In this document: positions 35,972-43,835 of the stretch, piece by piece
Position numbering within the stretch: the first letter of the stretch is position 1
How the letters are laid out: each line of letters begins with the position of its first letter
DNA from: Prevotella sp.
Lineage (GTDB): Bacteria > Bacteroidota > Bacteroidia > Bacteroidales > Dysgonomonadaceae
Length of the DNA: 46,100 nucleotides
NCBI GenBank assembly: GCA_031285905.1
Contig: JAITVH010000112.1
Span: 1-46,100 of the forward strand
Reading direction: 5' to 3'
Made by a program: the position numbers and the translations under genes
The notes under the pieces: generated by a model
Databases searched by the model: none
The model's input: the letters and a program-made list of their open reading frames with translations, nothing else
What the model was told of the DNA's origin: nothing

Positions 35972-36605
35972 AATTAATTTGCTTTAGTTTGTTTAATTAA
36001 CATATATTTTACTTATTTGATTTCTCTTTTCTGTCTTTCGCTTGGGCTACTCTCCTCACTCCTCTTTTAGGATATCAAGGAGTAACTAAATACTATTACT
36101 CAATTACCCCTTGATGCCCTACGGTACTCTCTGGTAAAAAAGTACCATGATTCATGGTCTAAAAGGTTAGGTGAAGATTGTTTTCGCAAAAACTGATGTA
36201 AAAATAACCATCTCTTTTGAGGTTCTCTGCAAAAAAAATGTGTTGTAGAACATATAAAAACTTTTATTTACAGATACTTTTTTTATACTGCATCACAAAT
36301 TTAAGTAATCATATTCAATCGTTTTTACTCAAAATGACAATCTTCTAGATAGTTGGGGTAAATAGTGTCATCTATACAATCAAAAACCTGTAAGAATCAC
36401 AACTTTTCACCATTCACAAACATTAACAATACTTAACATAAAAACCTCTATAATTTTTTTTCCAATTTATCTATAGGTATAAAAGAAAGAATCTTGGTTG
36501 ATATATCAAAATAACGAAATAGCTTTTGTTAAGCTGTAGGACAAAAGTGAAATGTGGCCACAAGCAATAATCTACAGCGTAAACTTAATTAAACATTTTA
36601 TTATT
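35972..36605. other. divergent intergenic region with structured permease leader
   Basis: 634 bp without a gene. Near the permease are three hairpins: arms 36074-36085 / 36104-36115 (11 of 12 pairs), GGTACT 36123-36128 / AGTACC 36141-36146, and ACCATG 36144-36149 / CATGGT 36153-36158. The last two share bases and could be alternative. A possible minus-strand -7 box TAAATTTG lies at 36296-36303, which would give the permease a leader of about 320 nt. Near the peptide gene are perfect palindromes TTGATATATCAA (36498-36509) and TGTGGCCACA (36553-36562). Confidence 0.5.
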
Positions 36606-37016
36606 ATGAAAAAATCTGAGAATTTGAAATTAAAAGAGATTCATGATTTGAATCTAGTACATGTAATGTTATCTAGCGGAAGCGGATCTGGATCCGGTAG
36701 CGGCGATGATGATGGTGATGGATCTGGGAGTGGGAGTGGATCTGGGAGTGGTAAAACATATACAATCAAAGTAGGCACCTGTGGTGCATATTTACCAATG
36801 TCTCAAGGGAATGGGTCTGGAATTGGACTTTATTTTCCATCTGTTGGGAACTATTCAGATGGTTATGTTACAGGCCAACATGGTGGATTACTTAGTGTAG
36901 GTCCTTCAACCACCATATGGAGAGGAATAGACATGGAATCTGCAAAAGGTATGACTGCTGGTATTTCAGGTGCAAAATGGTGCTGTGATAGTTGTGACCA
37001 ATCTTCATGGTATTAA
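36606..37016 (+). CDS. small Gly-Ser/Asp-linker, Cys-rich-tail peptide; possible RiPP-like or secreted peptide precursor
   Basis: 136 residues from ATG 36606 (MKKSENLKLKEI); an upstream ATG at 36552 would add 18 residues unlike a leader. Residues 1-23 are a lysine/leucine leader-like segment with no hydrophobic signal core. Residues 24-49 are a pure Ser-Gly run split by DDDGDG. The core (50-136) is Gly-rich with C59 and a terminal KWCCDSCDQSSWY (C126, C127, C130). The leader style (LKLKEI..L) resembles Bacteroidetes natural-product precursors, but no maturase or transporter is beside it. The convergent neighbour is a thioredoxin-fold lipoprotein. I do not recognise a family; the coding status is likely but unproven. 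Confidence 0.6.
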   Translation: MKKSENLKLKEIHDLNLVHVMLSSGSGSGSGSGDDDGDGSGSGSGSGSGKTYTIKVGTCGAYLPMSQGNGSGIGLYFPSVGNYSDGYVTGQHGGLLSVGPSTTIWRGIDMESAKGMTAGISGAKWCCDSCDQSSWY

Positions 37017-37089
37017 TGCAATTTTCTCAATCGATAAAAGCAAAATAATTTTAAATTAAATCTAATTAGACAATAGAAGTTTATTTTAT

Positions 37090-37161
37090 ATGGGGGTGCA
37101 TGAAATCTATATTATTGCGATTCAGAATCTTAAAATAACATTAGATATGATACACCCCCAT
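37090..37161. terminator. long hairpin between convergent peptide and TlpA-like genes
   Basis: Outer arms ATGGGGGTG (37090-37098) and CACCCCCAT (37153-37161), inner arms ATCTA (37105-37109) and TAGAT (37142-37146), and an apical GATTC-A-GAATC (37119-37129). It may be a shared terminator, but U-runs are weak and the loop is long, so another role is possible. Confidence 0.4.
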
Positions 37162-37187
37162 TCTTCTAATTATAAAAAAATGATAAA

Positions 37188-38693
37188 TTATTGCCCATTC
37201 ACCAACCCATTTAAAATTTCTTCCAGATTTTCTGCACTTGGAGAAGGAGCATTTTTGTATATTATTTCACCTTGTTTATTATATATTAAATAACGTGGTA
37301 TAGATTTTACATTTAGTTCTTTTAGCATAGGAGATGATTTTGAGTTAAGAACAAAATAATTATCCTCAACTTTTTCCAAATCAGCTTTTTCAATAGCCTT
37401 GCTCCATACTTCTTTTTCATCATACACGCTCAAATAAACAAAAACAATATCCTTACCTTCATATTTATTCCTCAATATTTTAGCAAAAGGCATTTCTTTC
37501 AGACATGGAGCACACCAACTAGCCCAGAAATCAACATATAGCACCTTGTTTCGATTTTTATGAATCAACTCACTTATATTTAATCTATTCCCTGATTTAT
37601 CCATCAATTCTAAATCTTCCGAATCATTGATTGATTGATCAAATAAGTATTTATACTTTTCTTTTAATATATTCAACAGAGTTGTATCAGAAATTCCATT
37701 AACTAATTTATTATAATACTCTTGCCCTGTTTTAGTAGAATATGTTTCAACTATATTTTGTAACCAATTTATTTTAGTATTTATACCTAACAGACCTAAT
37801 TCTAATCCACTTTTTTCTAAATTATCAAAAGCCGTCTTAGTATCTTTCATTATACCATTTGATGTTTGAATTGTCTTATTCGCATATAGTTTATCTATAG
37901 AAATATGATAATAGTGTGAGTAAAAACCTAGTCTGTCATTTCTGTATACAAAGTCATCATATTTTTCTAAAATATCATTTATTGCAACCGTATCTTTTGC
38001 TAATAATTCTATGTTCAGTAATTTATATTTATTTCTTGTTTTAAAAAAATCATATTCAAGTTTTGATATTAAGCTTTTATCACATAGAGAATCTAACCAG
38101 AAACTTTCATCATTCAATTCTTCTATCAATTTTTCTTTGGCTTCTTCCTGCCCCCTTTGCCATGGAATCCCTTTCATTACAAAATACAATGCTTGAGGAT
38201 AATTATAGTGATCTTCTGTACTGTATTCATTGACAGAGCCATATCTTTCTTTCTTATAAAAATCATAATTAATATCATTTTTTTTAGCTTCTCTATTTAG
38301 AACTTGAAGGAAAGGCGTTTCTTGATTCTCTTCTATTCTGATTGTATCACCTCTAGCTGCAATAAAACTTAAAAAACTAATGGGGTTATATCTGTAATCT
38401 ACAATAAGAAAATCAGATGAGGTTTCTACTGTTAGTGTATCCTTCTCTATTTTCCTAATAGGAGCAATATTCTCTCCACTCGTTTCACTCCGAAAACCCA
38501 AAACCGGAGCATTTGTTATCATTTCTCCTCCAAATGAAAAAAAAAGTGTATCATAATTTGTTTTTATAGAATCAAAAATGAATATAATTCTATTGACAGA
38601 AGGATTCTCTGAAATATCAACTGTTTTCTTGCATGCTGATAGCAAAAACAAACTGATTATTATTGAGTAATTGTATAATAAAATCTTTTTCAT
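37188..38693 (-). CDS. TlpA-like thioredoxin-fold lipoprotein
   Basis: 501 residues from the ATG at 38693 (MKKILLYNYS); the frame is open to 38720. The lipobox LLSAC anchors it in a membrane. The first 350 or so residues are a helical, charged region of unknown fold. The C-terminal thioredoxin domain has VLYVDFWASWCAPCLKEMPF, with the CXXC redox site, and the cis-proline loop SIPRYLIY, so it should reduce or exchange disulfides outside the cytoplasm. Base composition is markedly more AT-rich than the housekeeping genes nearby, hinting at acquisition. It converges on the Cys-containing peptide gene, which could be its substrate; that link is inferred only from position. Confidence 0.82.
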   Translation of the reverse strand: MKKILLYNYSIIISLFLLSACKKTVDISENPSVNRIIFIFDSIKTNYDTLFFSFGGEMITNAPVLGFRSETSGENIAPIRKIEKDTLTVETSSDFLIVDYRYNPISFLSFIAARGDTIRIEENQETPFLQVLNREAKKNDINYDFYKKERYGSVNEYSTEDHYNYPQALYFVMKGIPWQRGQEEAKEKLIEELNDESFWLDSLCDKSLISKLEYDFFKTRNKYKLLNIELLAKDTVAINDILEKYDDFVYRNDRLGFYSHYYHISIDKLYANKTIQTSNGIMKDTKTAFDNLEKSGLELGLLGINTKINWLQNIVETYSTKTGQEYYNKLVNGISDTTLLNILKEKYKYLFDQSINDSEDLELMDKSGNRLNISELIHKNRNKVLYVDFWASWCAPCLKEMPFAKILRNKYEGKDIVFVYLSVYDEKEVWSKAIEKADLEKVEDNYFVLNSKSSPMLKELNVKSIPRYLIYNKQGEIIYKNAPSPSAENLEEILNGLVNGQ

Positions 38694-38826
38694 ACCATTC
38701 ATTTCTATCTTATATATCATTATTAATGAACATCAAAAAAAACAAAGATAATATTAAGATGTTAATTTATTAAATATTATCTTAGCAATTAGTTATTATA
38801 TATATTAAAATATATTCTAATTTTAT

Positions 38827-38937
38827 ATGAAAAAGACATTCATGTTGTTACTCATCCTATTTTCTATATTTCTTAGTTATTCACAAAATATAAAACATAA
38901 CCACCTATGGAATCAATTCGCAATCTATACAAAATAG
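38827..38937 (+). pseudogene. orphan signal-peptide fragment ahead of sdaA
   Basis: A 36-codon frame starts with a convincing type I signal peptide (MKKTFMLLLILFSIFLSYSQ), continues for 16 residues and stops at TAG 38935-38937 inside the sdaA start region. The signal is too good to be noise, but the rest is read in a different frame across sdaA codons. It looks like the 5' end of a secreted-protein gene cut off by a rearrangement. A short leader peptide affecting sdaA translation is the alternative. Confidence 0.45.
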
Positions 38938-40091
38938 GACATGGCCCATCAAGCAGTCACACAATGGCGCCCCAAAAAGCCGCACAGACATTTAAAGAAG
39001 AAAACAGCTATGCTGATAAATTCAGAGTAACCCTCTATGGCAGTCTTGCAGCTACAGGCAAAGGCCACTTAACAGATGTAGCCATTATCAATACGCTGAC
39101 GCCTTACAAAACCGAAATCGTATGGGAACCCGAAACAATACTTCCCCTGCATACAAACGGGATGAAATTTGAAGCCATAGTAAAAGACAAGGTTGTAAAA
39201 GAATGGATTATTTACAGCATCGGCGGAGGTGATCTATCGGATGGAACACCCAAAACAAAACCTGTACCGATCTATGATAAAACCACCATGCTGGATATAC
39301 TGACCTGGTGCCAGCAAACAGGAAAAACCTTTTGGGAATATGTAGAAGATACAGAAGGAAAAGACATTTACGATTATCTGGAGACCGTTTGGCGTACTAT
39401 GGAAGAAGCGATTCACAGGGGACTGGACGGAGAAGGATTACTTCCCGGCGGGCTCGGGCTTCAACGCAAGTCGTCTATGTATTACATCAAATCGAAAGGC
39501 TATCAGGGTTCGATGAAAAGCCGCGCACTGATATATTCATATGCTTTAGCCGTTTCGGAAGAAAATGCGAGTGGAGGGGTCATTGTTACTGCCCCTACCT
39601 GCGGTTCCTGTGGCGTGTTGCCCTCAGTACTCTACCATTTAAAGATGAACCACGACTTTAGTGACAGAAAAATAGTGAGAGCCCTGGCAACTGCCGGATT
39701 GATCGGAAACATTGTCAAACATAATGCTTCGGTATCAGGCGCAGAAGTCGGATGTCAGGGAGAAATCGGCGTTGCATGTTCGATGGCGGCAGGGGCAGCC
39801 TGCCAGCTTTTCGGAGGCTCTCCCCAGCAAGTAGAATATGCAGCCGAAATGGGGCTTGAGCATCATCTGGGACTTACATGCGACCCTATTTGTGGCCTTG
39901 TACAAGTGCCTTGCATCGAGCGAAACGCTTTCGCTGCGGCACGGGCATTAGATTCCTGTTCTTATGCCATGTTATCGGACGGTAAACACCTCATCAACTT
40001 CGATAAGGTAGTCAGAACGATGAAACAGACCGGGCATGATCTGCCTAGCCTCTACAAAGAAACATCGATGGGAGGACTAGCTGTGGAATAG
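38907..40091 (+). CDS. sdaA: L-serine ammonia-lyase, iron-sulfur type
   Basis: 394 residues, single-chain form with beta and alpha parts fused. It begins MESIRNLYKIGHGPSSSHTM, with the serine-rich P-loop-like substrate motif, and lacks an ACT domain. Cysteines for the oxygen-sensitive 4Fe-4S cluster are in APTCGSCGVLPS, LTCDPICG and VQVPCIERN. It deaminates L-serine to pyruvate and ammonia in the cytoplasm. ATG 38907 directly precedes the conserved opening, so the start is firm. A terminator follows 31 nt after the stop. The promoter was not identified; the signal-peptide fragment occupies the upstream 80 bp. Confidence 0.93.
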   Translation: MESIRNLYKIGHGPSSSHTMAPQKAAQTFKEENSYADKFRVTLYGSLAATGKGHLTDVAIINTLTPYKTEIVWEPETILPLHTNGMKFEAIVKDKVVKEWIIYSIGGGDLSDGTPKTKPVPIYDKTTMLDILTWCQQTGKTFWEYVEDTEGKDIYDYLETVWRTMEEAIHRGLDGEGLLPGGLGLQRKSSMYYIKSKGYQGSMKSRALIYSYALAVSEENASGGVIVTAPTCGSCGVLPSVLYHLKMNHDFSDRKIVRALATAGLIGNIVKHNASVSGAEVGCQGEIGVACSMAAGAACQLFGGSPQQVEYAAEMGLEHHLGLTCDPICGLVQVPCIERNAFAAARALDSCSYAMLSDGKHLINFDKVVRTMKQTGHDLPSLYKETSMGGLAVE

Positions 40092-40122
40092 AATAAAAGA
40101 TATCAACTATAACAAAATAAAC

Positions 40123-40155
40123 AAACCATGCTAAAAATGATCAGCATGGTTTTTG
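40123..40155 (+). terminator. terminator of sdaA
   Basis: Stem AAACCATGCT / AGCATGGTTT with a 10-nt loop and a T-run (TTTTTG), 31 nt after the sdaA stop. Confidence 0.85.
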
Positions 40156-40172
40156 TATGTCGTTACTAATCG

Positions 40173-40400
40173 TTAAATACAGGGGCAAAGACTGACTTTG
40201 ATGGATAGCCGTTCGAAACACAACATCCAGTCCGTGCTTTCATCATCTTGAACAATACAGGCATTATGTCCCGGCCCTACAAATCTTGATTTGTCACCTT
40301 GCAGCAATACCTCATACTTATCGTACATCATTTCTTCTCCACGCTTATTCACATCCTTACTTTTTCGTCTTATTCCCTGTTTTTTTCGCTTTGTTGAAAA
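40173..40400 (-). pseudogene. glycoside hydrolase family 43 remnant (3' end only)
   Basis: A minus-strand reading with no start contains KDVNKRGEEMMYDKYEVLL, then FVGPGHNACIVQDDESTDWM, matching the GPGHN motif near the end of GH43 enzymes (arabinanase, xylosidase type). After DWMLCF the frame should continue to YHAY and R-L-ID, which are missing. A shifted frame then reads NGYPSKSVFAPVFND before a stop, as GH43 proteins end (DG-P). So both the 5' part and an internal piece are lost. It fills most of the 404-bp gap between sdaA and the DUF418 gene. Confidence 0.65.
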
Positions 40401-40495
40401 AACAGAGTCTACTAATAGTACACTAACCTAATTTTACATCTATAGTAATCAGTGAAATCAGGTGCTTGAAGTAAAATAAAGTAAACAGTGGAAGT

Positions 40496-41740
40496 ATGGA
40501 ACAAGAAAAATCATTATCAACCCCGTTGAACAGAATTACAGTTGTAGATGCATTAAGAGGATTTGCACTATTAGGAGTTATACTAATACACATGTTACAG
40601 CATTACGGAATATTCTCTTTCGCCAATATGGGAGTGCCTAGAGAAGCACAATTTCCGGTTTTAGACGAAGCTATCCGATGGCTTTCGGATAATGTTATTT
40701 CAGGACGGTTTATAAATATCTTCGCCTTTTTGTTCGGTTTGAGTTTCTTTATACAAATGGACAGAGCAGCGAAAAAAGGTACAGATTTTCGTGCCCGTTT
40801 TATATGGAGAATGGCTATCCTGTTCATTATAGGACTTATCGGCAACTGTTTCTATACCGGCGATATTATGTCCATATATGCTGTATTTGGCATTATATTG
40901 GTATTATTTTATCGCTTTAAGAGTTGGATATTGATACTTATTGCCACTCTTCTTTTATTAGGTGCCCCGCGTATCATAAAAACGGGCTACGAAAATATGA
41001 CTAAGACAGAACAAGTCCAAAATCAGGATGCAAACACACAACGCCCGGCTTTTCGTCCTCCAATGAATATGGAAGAGCCTTCTTTCCTTAATTCTGCAAA
41101 AAACAATCTTACGAGAGGAATGGATATGAAGTTGAATTATCAATTTGGAATGTTTGGACGCGGATTTGTTACGTTGGCATTATTCATTTTGGGTTTTATT
41201 GTTGGTCGCATACGCTTTTTTGAAGAAGTAGATACCCGGAAGAAAAGGAATTTAATCCTATTCGCAGGGTTTGTTATCGCTGTTACGGCAATAAACTGGA
41301 TAATAGATTTGTTTCCTCCGCAGCCGACAGGCTTTTTTATGAGACCTGATATGGAAATAACACCAACACTATTAACCGTAATGGCATTGAAAGATGTCAG
41401 CTCAGTTTTATTCTCCGGTGCTTTGATTATAGGCTTCATTATTCTTTATCAAATGAAAGGTATAGGTAAATGTCTTGATATAATGACACCTTATGGACGC
41501 ATGGGATTAACCAACTATGAAATGCAAAGTGTTATAGGTTGCCTTATTTTTTCCATGTGGGCATTTGGCTCTATCTTCGGAGATTGGGGCAGAACAGAAG
41601 TTTTTGCATTAGGATTAGTAATATATACAATGCAAGTCATAATCAGTAAATATTGGATGAAATACTTCCTGTACGGGCCGTTTGAATGGCTTTGGCGTTC
41701 GGCAACTTACCTGAAAATTCAACCTTTCAGAAGGAAATAA
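40496..41740 (+). CDS. DUF418-family (YeiB-like) membrane protein
   Basis: 414 residues. It opens ITVVDALRGFALLGVILIHML (residues 13-33, in parts), the start of YeiB/DUF418 proteins and related acyltransferase-3 folds. About 8-10 membrane helices follow, for example FINIFAFLFGLSFFIQ, FIWRMAILFIIGLIGN and FVTLALFILGFIVG. The DUF418 domain proper is the C-terminal part: PYGRMGLTNYEMQSVIGCLIF, YGPFEWLWRSATY. The function is unknown; a transport role has been suggested. It precedes the sensor-kinase gene by about 100 bp, and the intervening sequence contains a hairpin. Confidence 0.85.
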   Translation: MEQEKSLSTPLNRITVVDALRGFALLGVILIHMLQHYGIFSFANMGVPREAQFPVLDEAIRWLSDNVISGRFINIFAFLFGLSFFIQMDRAAKKGTDFRARFIWRMAILFIIGLIGNCFYTGDIMSIYAVFGIILVLFYRFKSWILILIATLLLLGAPRIIKTGYENMTKTEQVQNQDANTQRPAFRPPMNMEEPSFLNSAKNNLTRGMDMKLNYQFGMFGRGFVTLALFILGFIVGRIRFFEEVDTRKKRNLILFAGFVIAVTAINWIIDLFPPQPTGFFMRPDMEITPTLLTVMALKDVSSVLFSGALIIGFIILYQMKGIGKCLDIMTPYGRMGLTNYEMQSVIGCLIFSMWAFGSIFGDWGRTEVFALGLVIYTMQVIISKYWMKYFLYGPFEWLWRSATYLKIQPFRRK

Positions 41741-41775
41741 TGCTTTTTTCATATTTTTTAAGTTACAATCTTGGG

Positions 41776-41802
41776 ATTATGGCAGATACCCTCTGCCATA
41801 AT
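41776..41802 (+). terminator. hairpin after the DUF418 gene
   Basis: Perfect 10-bp stem ATTATGGCAG / CTGCCATAAT with a 7-nt loop, 35 nt after the stop. No T-run follows (CCTTTGTGG), so a weak terminator or attenuator is possible. Confidence 0.45.
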
Positions 41803-41823
41803 CCTTTGTGGAGAAAAATGTCT

Positions 41824-41831
41824 TATCTTTG
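41824..41831 (+). promoter_or_regulatory. -7 box for the sensor-regulator pair
   Basis: TATCTTTG fits TAnnTTTG. A TTTG lies upstream at 41805-41808, but the 15-bp spacing is short. The expected transcription start is only a few bases before ATG 41842. Confidence 0.4.
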
Positions 41832-41841
41832 CAGAAACGAG

Positions 41842-42858
41842 ATGGAAATGAATATTTTAACTAAATACACAACCCTGAAACTGTTACTGGTTAGCATTAT
41901 CAGTGCTGTTTTTATAATCTACCCAAACACTGCCTTCTTGCCGTGGGAGTTGGGATTTATAAAGGGGGCTGCCCGCACAAACCATTTGATATTTTTTGGT
42001 GTGCGATATATTTTCTTTTGTATCTTAATTTTTTCTCTGATAAAGATCAACTTACAGAAGTTCACTATACAATCTTTCGGAAAACGATTTTTATATAATG
42101 CACTCATAACCGCAGTTGGCTATGGTATTTTTGTCGCAATCAATGTGCTATTCTATGCCAAAGCAAGCCATTTTGGAAGTATATTACTGTTTCAGTTCTT
42201 TGTTGTTTGTTTCTTGTGTACGTTCATGGGGCATATCTATCAAATGTACACTATTCAAAGGAAAAGGGAACAGGAGATAGAACAACTGAAAATGGAAAAC
42301 CTTCAAAGCCGTTACGATGCCTTAATGAACCAAATTAATCCCCATTTCTTCTTCAATTCATTGAATGGGCTAACTTCTCTTATCCGAAAAAAAAATGATG
42401 AAAACACTCTGAATTATGTAAGTAAAATGTCAGATGTGTTTCGATATATATTACAGAGTGATAGGAAAGGTTTGGTAACGCTCGAAGAAGAATTGGAATT
42501 TGTGAAAGCATTCTTCTATATGATGGAAGTACGTTTTGCCAACAAGTTGGAGTTTAAGGTGGAAGTGAATAGCGAAATGATGTCCCGCAATCTGCCTGTA
42601 CTATCCGTTCTTCCTCTCATCGAAAATGTGGTTGTACATAACCGTATCGACAGCGAACACAAAATGGTCGTGTCAATCCGGGTTAATGAGCAAAGCGAAT
42701 TGGTGATGTCAAATCCTGTCTATCCCAAATTAAAACCTGCCGATACAAATGGCACAGGCCTAATGAACTTGAATAAACGGTTTTCGCTGTTGATGAATAA
42801 GCAAATCAGAATTGAAGACAAAGGGGATAGCTTTAATGTGTACTTACCTTTAACGTAA
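41842..42858 (+). CDS. LytS/YehU-type sensor histidine kinase
   Basis: 338 residues from ATG 41842. The frame is open back to 41686, but that part overlaps the DUF418 gene and reads like chance sequence. Four membrane helices (LLLVSIISAVFIIYP, IFFGVRYIFFCILIFSLI, ALITAVGYGIFVAINVLFY, ILLFQFFVVCFLCTFMG) form the sensor. A coiled segment (QRKREQEIEQLKMENLQSRY) leads to the H-box MNQINPHFFFNSLNGL, with the phospho-acceptor at about H168. The ATPase N-box is LPLIENVVVHNRI, where most members have EN-(x)2-KH-(G), and GTGLMNLNKRF is the G-box. It pairs with the LytTR regulator 6 nt downstream. Confidence 0.87.
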   Translation: MEMNILTKYTTLKLLLVSIISAVFIIYPNTAFLPWELGFIKGAARTNHLIFFGVRYIFFCILIFSLIKINLQKFTIQSFGKRFLYNALITAVGYGIFVAINVLFYAKASHFGSILLFQFFVVCFLCTFMGHIYQMYTIQRKREQEIEQLKMENLQSRYDALMNQINPHFFFNSLNGLTSLIRKKNDENTLNYVSKMSDVFRYILQSDRKGLVTLEEELEFVKAFFYMMEVRFANKLEFKVEVNSEMMSRNLPVLSVLPLIENVVVHNRIDSEHKMVVSIRVNEQSELVMSNPVYPKLKPADTNGTGLMNLNKRFSLLMNKQIRIEDKGDSFNVYLPLT

Positions 42859-42864
42859 AATATT

Positions 42865-43623
42865 ATGAAAGTATTGATAGTTGAAGATGAAACAGCTGCA
42901 TACGAAAACCTTGTAGATATAATCCGGGAGGTTGATTCCGACATAGAAATTCTCGGTAATACAGAAAGTGTCGACCAAACAGTAAAATGGCTGCGTTCTA
43001 ACCCATTGCCCGACCTTATCTTTATGGATATTCATTTGTCCGATGGTTCGGCTTTTGCCATTTTTGAAGAAATGGAAGTCGAAACACCGATTATTTTTAC
43101 AACGGCATACGATGAATATGCTATCGAAGCATTCAAACTGAATAGCGTAGACTATTTGCTTAAACCAATTAAATCCGAAGAAATAAAACGTGCACTGCAA
43201 AAACTAAACAAATGGACTCGGACGGAAGTTGTTGAATACCTGACAAGGTTAACACAACTATCCCCCGCACAACGATATAAAGATAAATTGTTAATCCCAA
43301 TACATGATAAATTGCTTCCGGTAAAAATGAGTGATATCTCCTGCTTCTATACTACTGATAAAGTTACAAAAATCATAATGAAGGACGGTAAAGAATATCC
43401 TTACTCCAAAACATTGGAACAAATATCGTCTTCATTAAATCCAGTAGATTTTTGCCGCGCCAACAAACAATTTATCATATCTCGCGATAGCGTTATCAAT
43501 ATCACGATTTGGTTCGATAACCGTTTACTTATCACATTGGATATAGAAACTCCTGAACGTATTTACATAAGTAAAAATAAAGCGGCGGAATTTAAAATGT
43601 GGGTTGTACAGGATGTAGAATAA
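42865..43623 (+). CDS. LytTR-family response regulator
   Basis: 252 residues. The receiver domain (1-118) has VEDE (7-10) for the acidic pocket, phospho-acceptor D55 in FMDIHLSDG, the threonine in FTTAYDEYAIEAF and the lysine in YLLKPI. The LytTR DNA-binding domain covers about 145-250: LLIPIHDKLLPVKMSDISCFYT, GKEYPYSKTLEQI, FCRANKQFIISRDSV. It binds promoter DNA as the partner of the adjacent histidine kinase (6-nt gap). In Bacteroidetes such pairs frequently regulate nearby membrane-protein genes; the DUF418 gene upstream is a candidate. Confidence 0.9.
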   Translation: MKVLIVEDETAAYENLVDIIREVDSDIEILGNTESVDQTVKWLRSNPLPDLIFMDIHLSDGSAFAIFEEMEVETPIIFTTAYDEYAIEAFKLNSVDYLLKPIKSEEIKRALQKLNKWTRTEVVEYLTRLTQLSPAQRYKDKLLIPIHDKLLPVKMSDISCFYTTDKVTKIIMKDGKEYPYSKTLEQISSSLNPVDFCRANKQFIISRDSVINITIWFDNRLLITLDIETPERIYISKNKAAEFKMWVVQDVE

Positions 43624-43638
43624 CAATAAAAATATCGA

Positions 43639-43725
43639 ATGAAAGCTGCAAAACTTTTACTTATCTCCTCTATGTTCTTCATTTTGGACTATATAGAAGA
43701 ACAGAGTGAAATAGTACTTAACTAA
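43639..43725 (+). CDS. possible 28-residue peptide after the response regulator
   Basis: ATG 43639 to TAA 43723-43725, beginning MKAAKLLLISSMFFILDYIEE. The N-terminus resembles a signal or membrane segment and then stops early. It may be a truncated exported-protein start or a chance ORF. It lies 15 nt after the regulator stop and could be cotranscribed. Confidence 0.2.
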   Translation: MKAAKLLLISSMFFILDYIEEQSEIVLN

Positions 43726-43786
43726 CGTATCTTTCAGCAACTTACTTTGTTCTTTTGTATTCTTCGATAATGCAAGATTTTTTTCA

Positions 43787-43794
43787 TACTTTTG
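43787..43794 (+). promoter_or_regulatory. -7 box for transketolase
   Basis: TACTTTTG matches TAnnTTTG, 41 bp before the start codon. No TTTG is correctly spaced upstream. Confidence 0.45.
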
Positions 43795-43835
43795 CATGAA
43801 AGTATATATTTCTATTTCATCATCTAGTAATAATT

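Noticed and set aside
37090..37293. Plus-strand 67-residue open frame after the peptide gene
   Set aside because: It runs through the hairpin and antisense into the TlpA-like gene, with no family features or ribosome-binding site.
41686..41841. Upstream extension of the histidine kinase
   Set aside because: It overlaps the DUF418 gene and a hairpin and has no conserved sequence; ATG 41842 precedes the first membrane helix and lies just past a -7 box.
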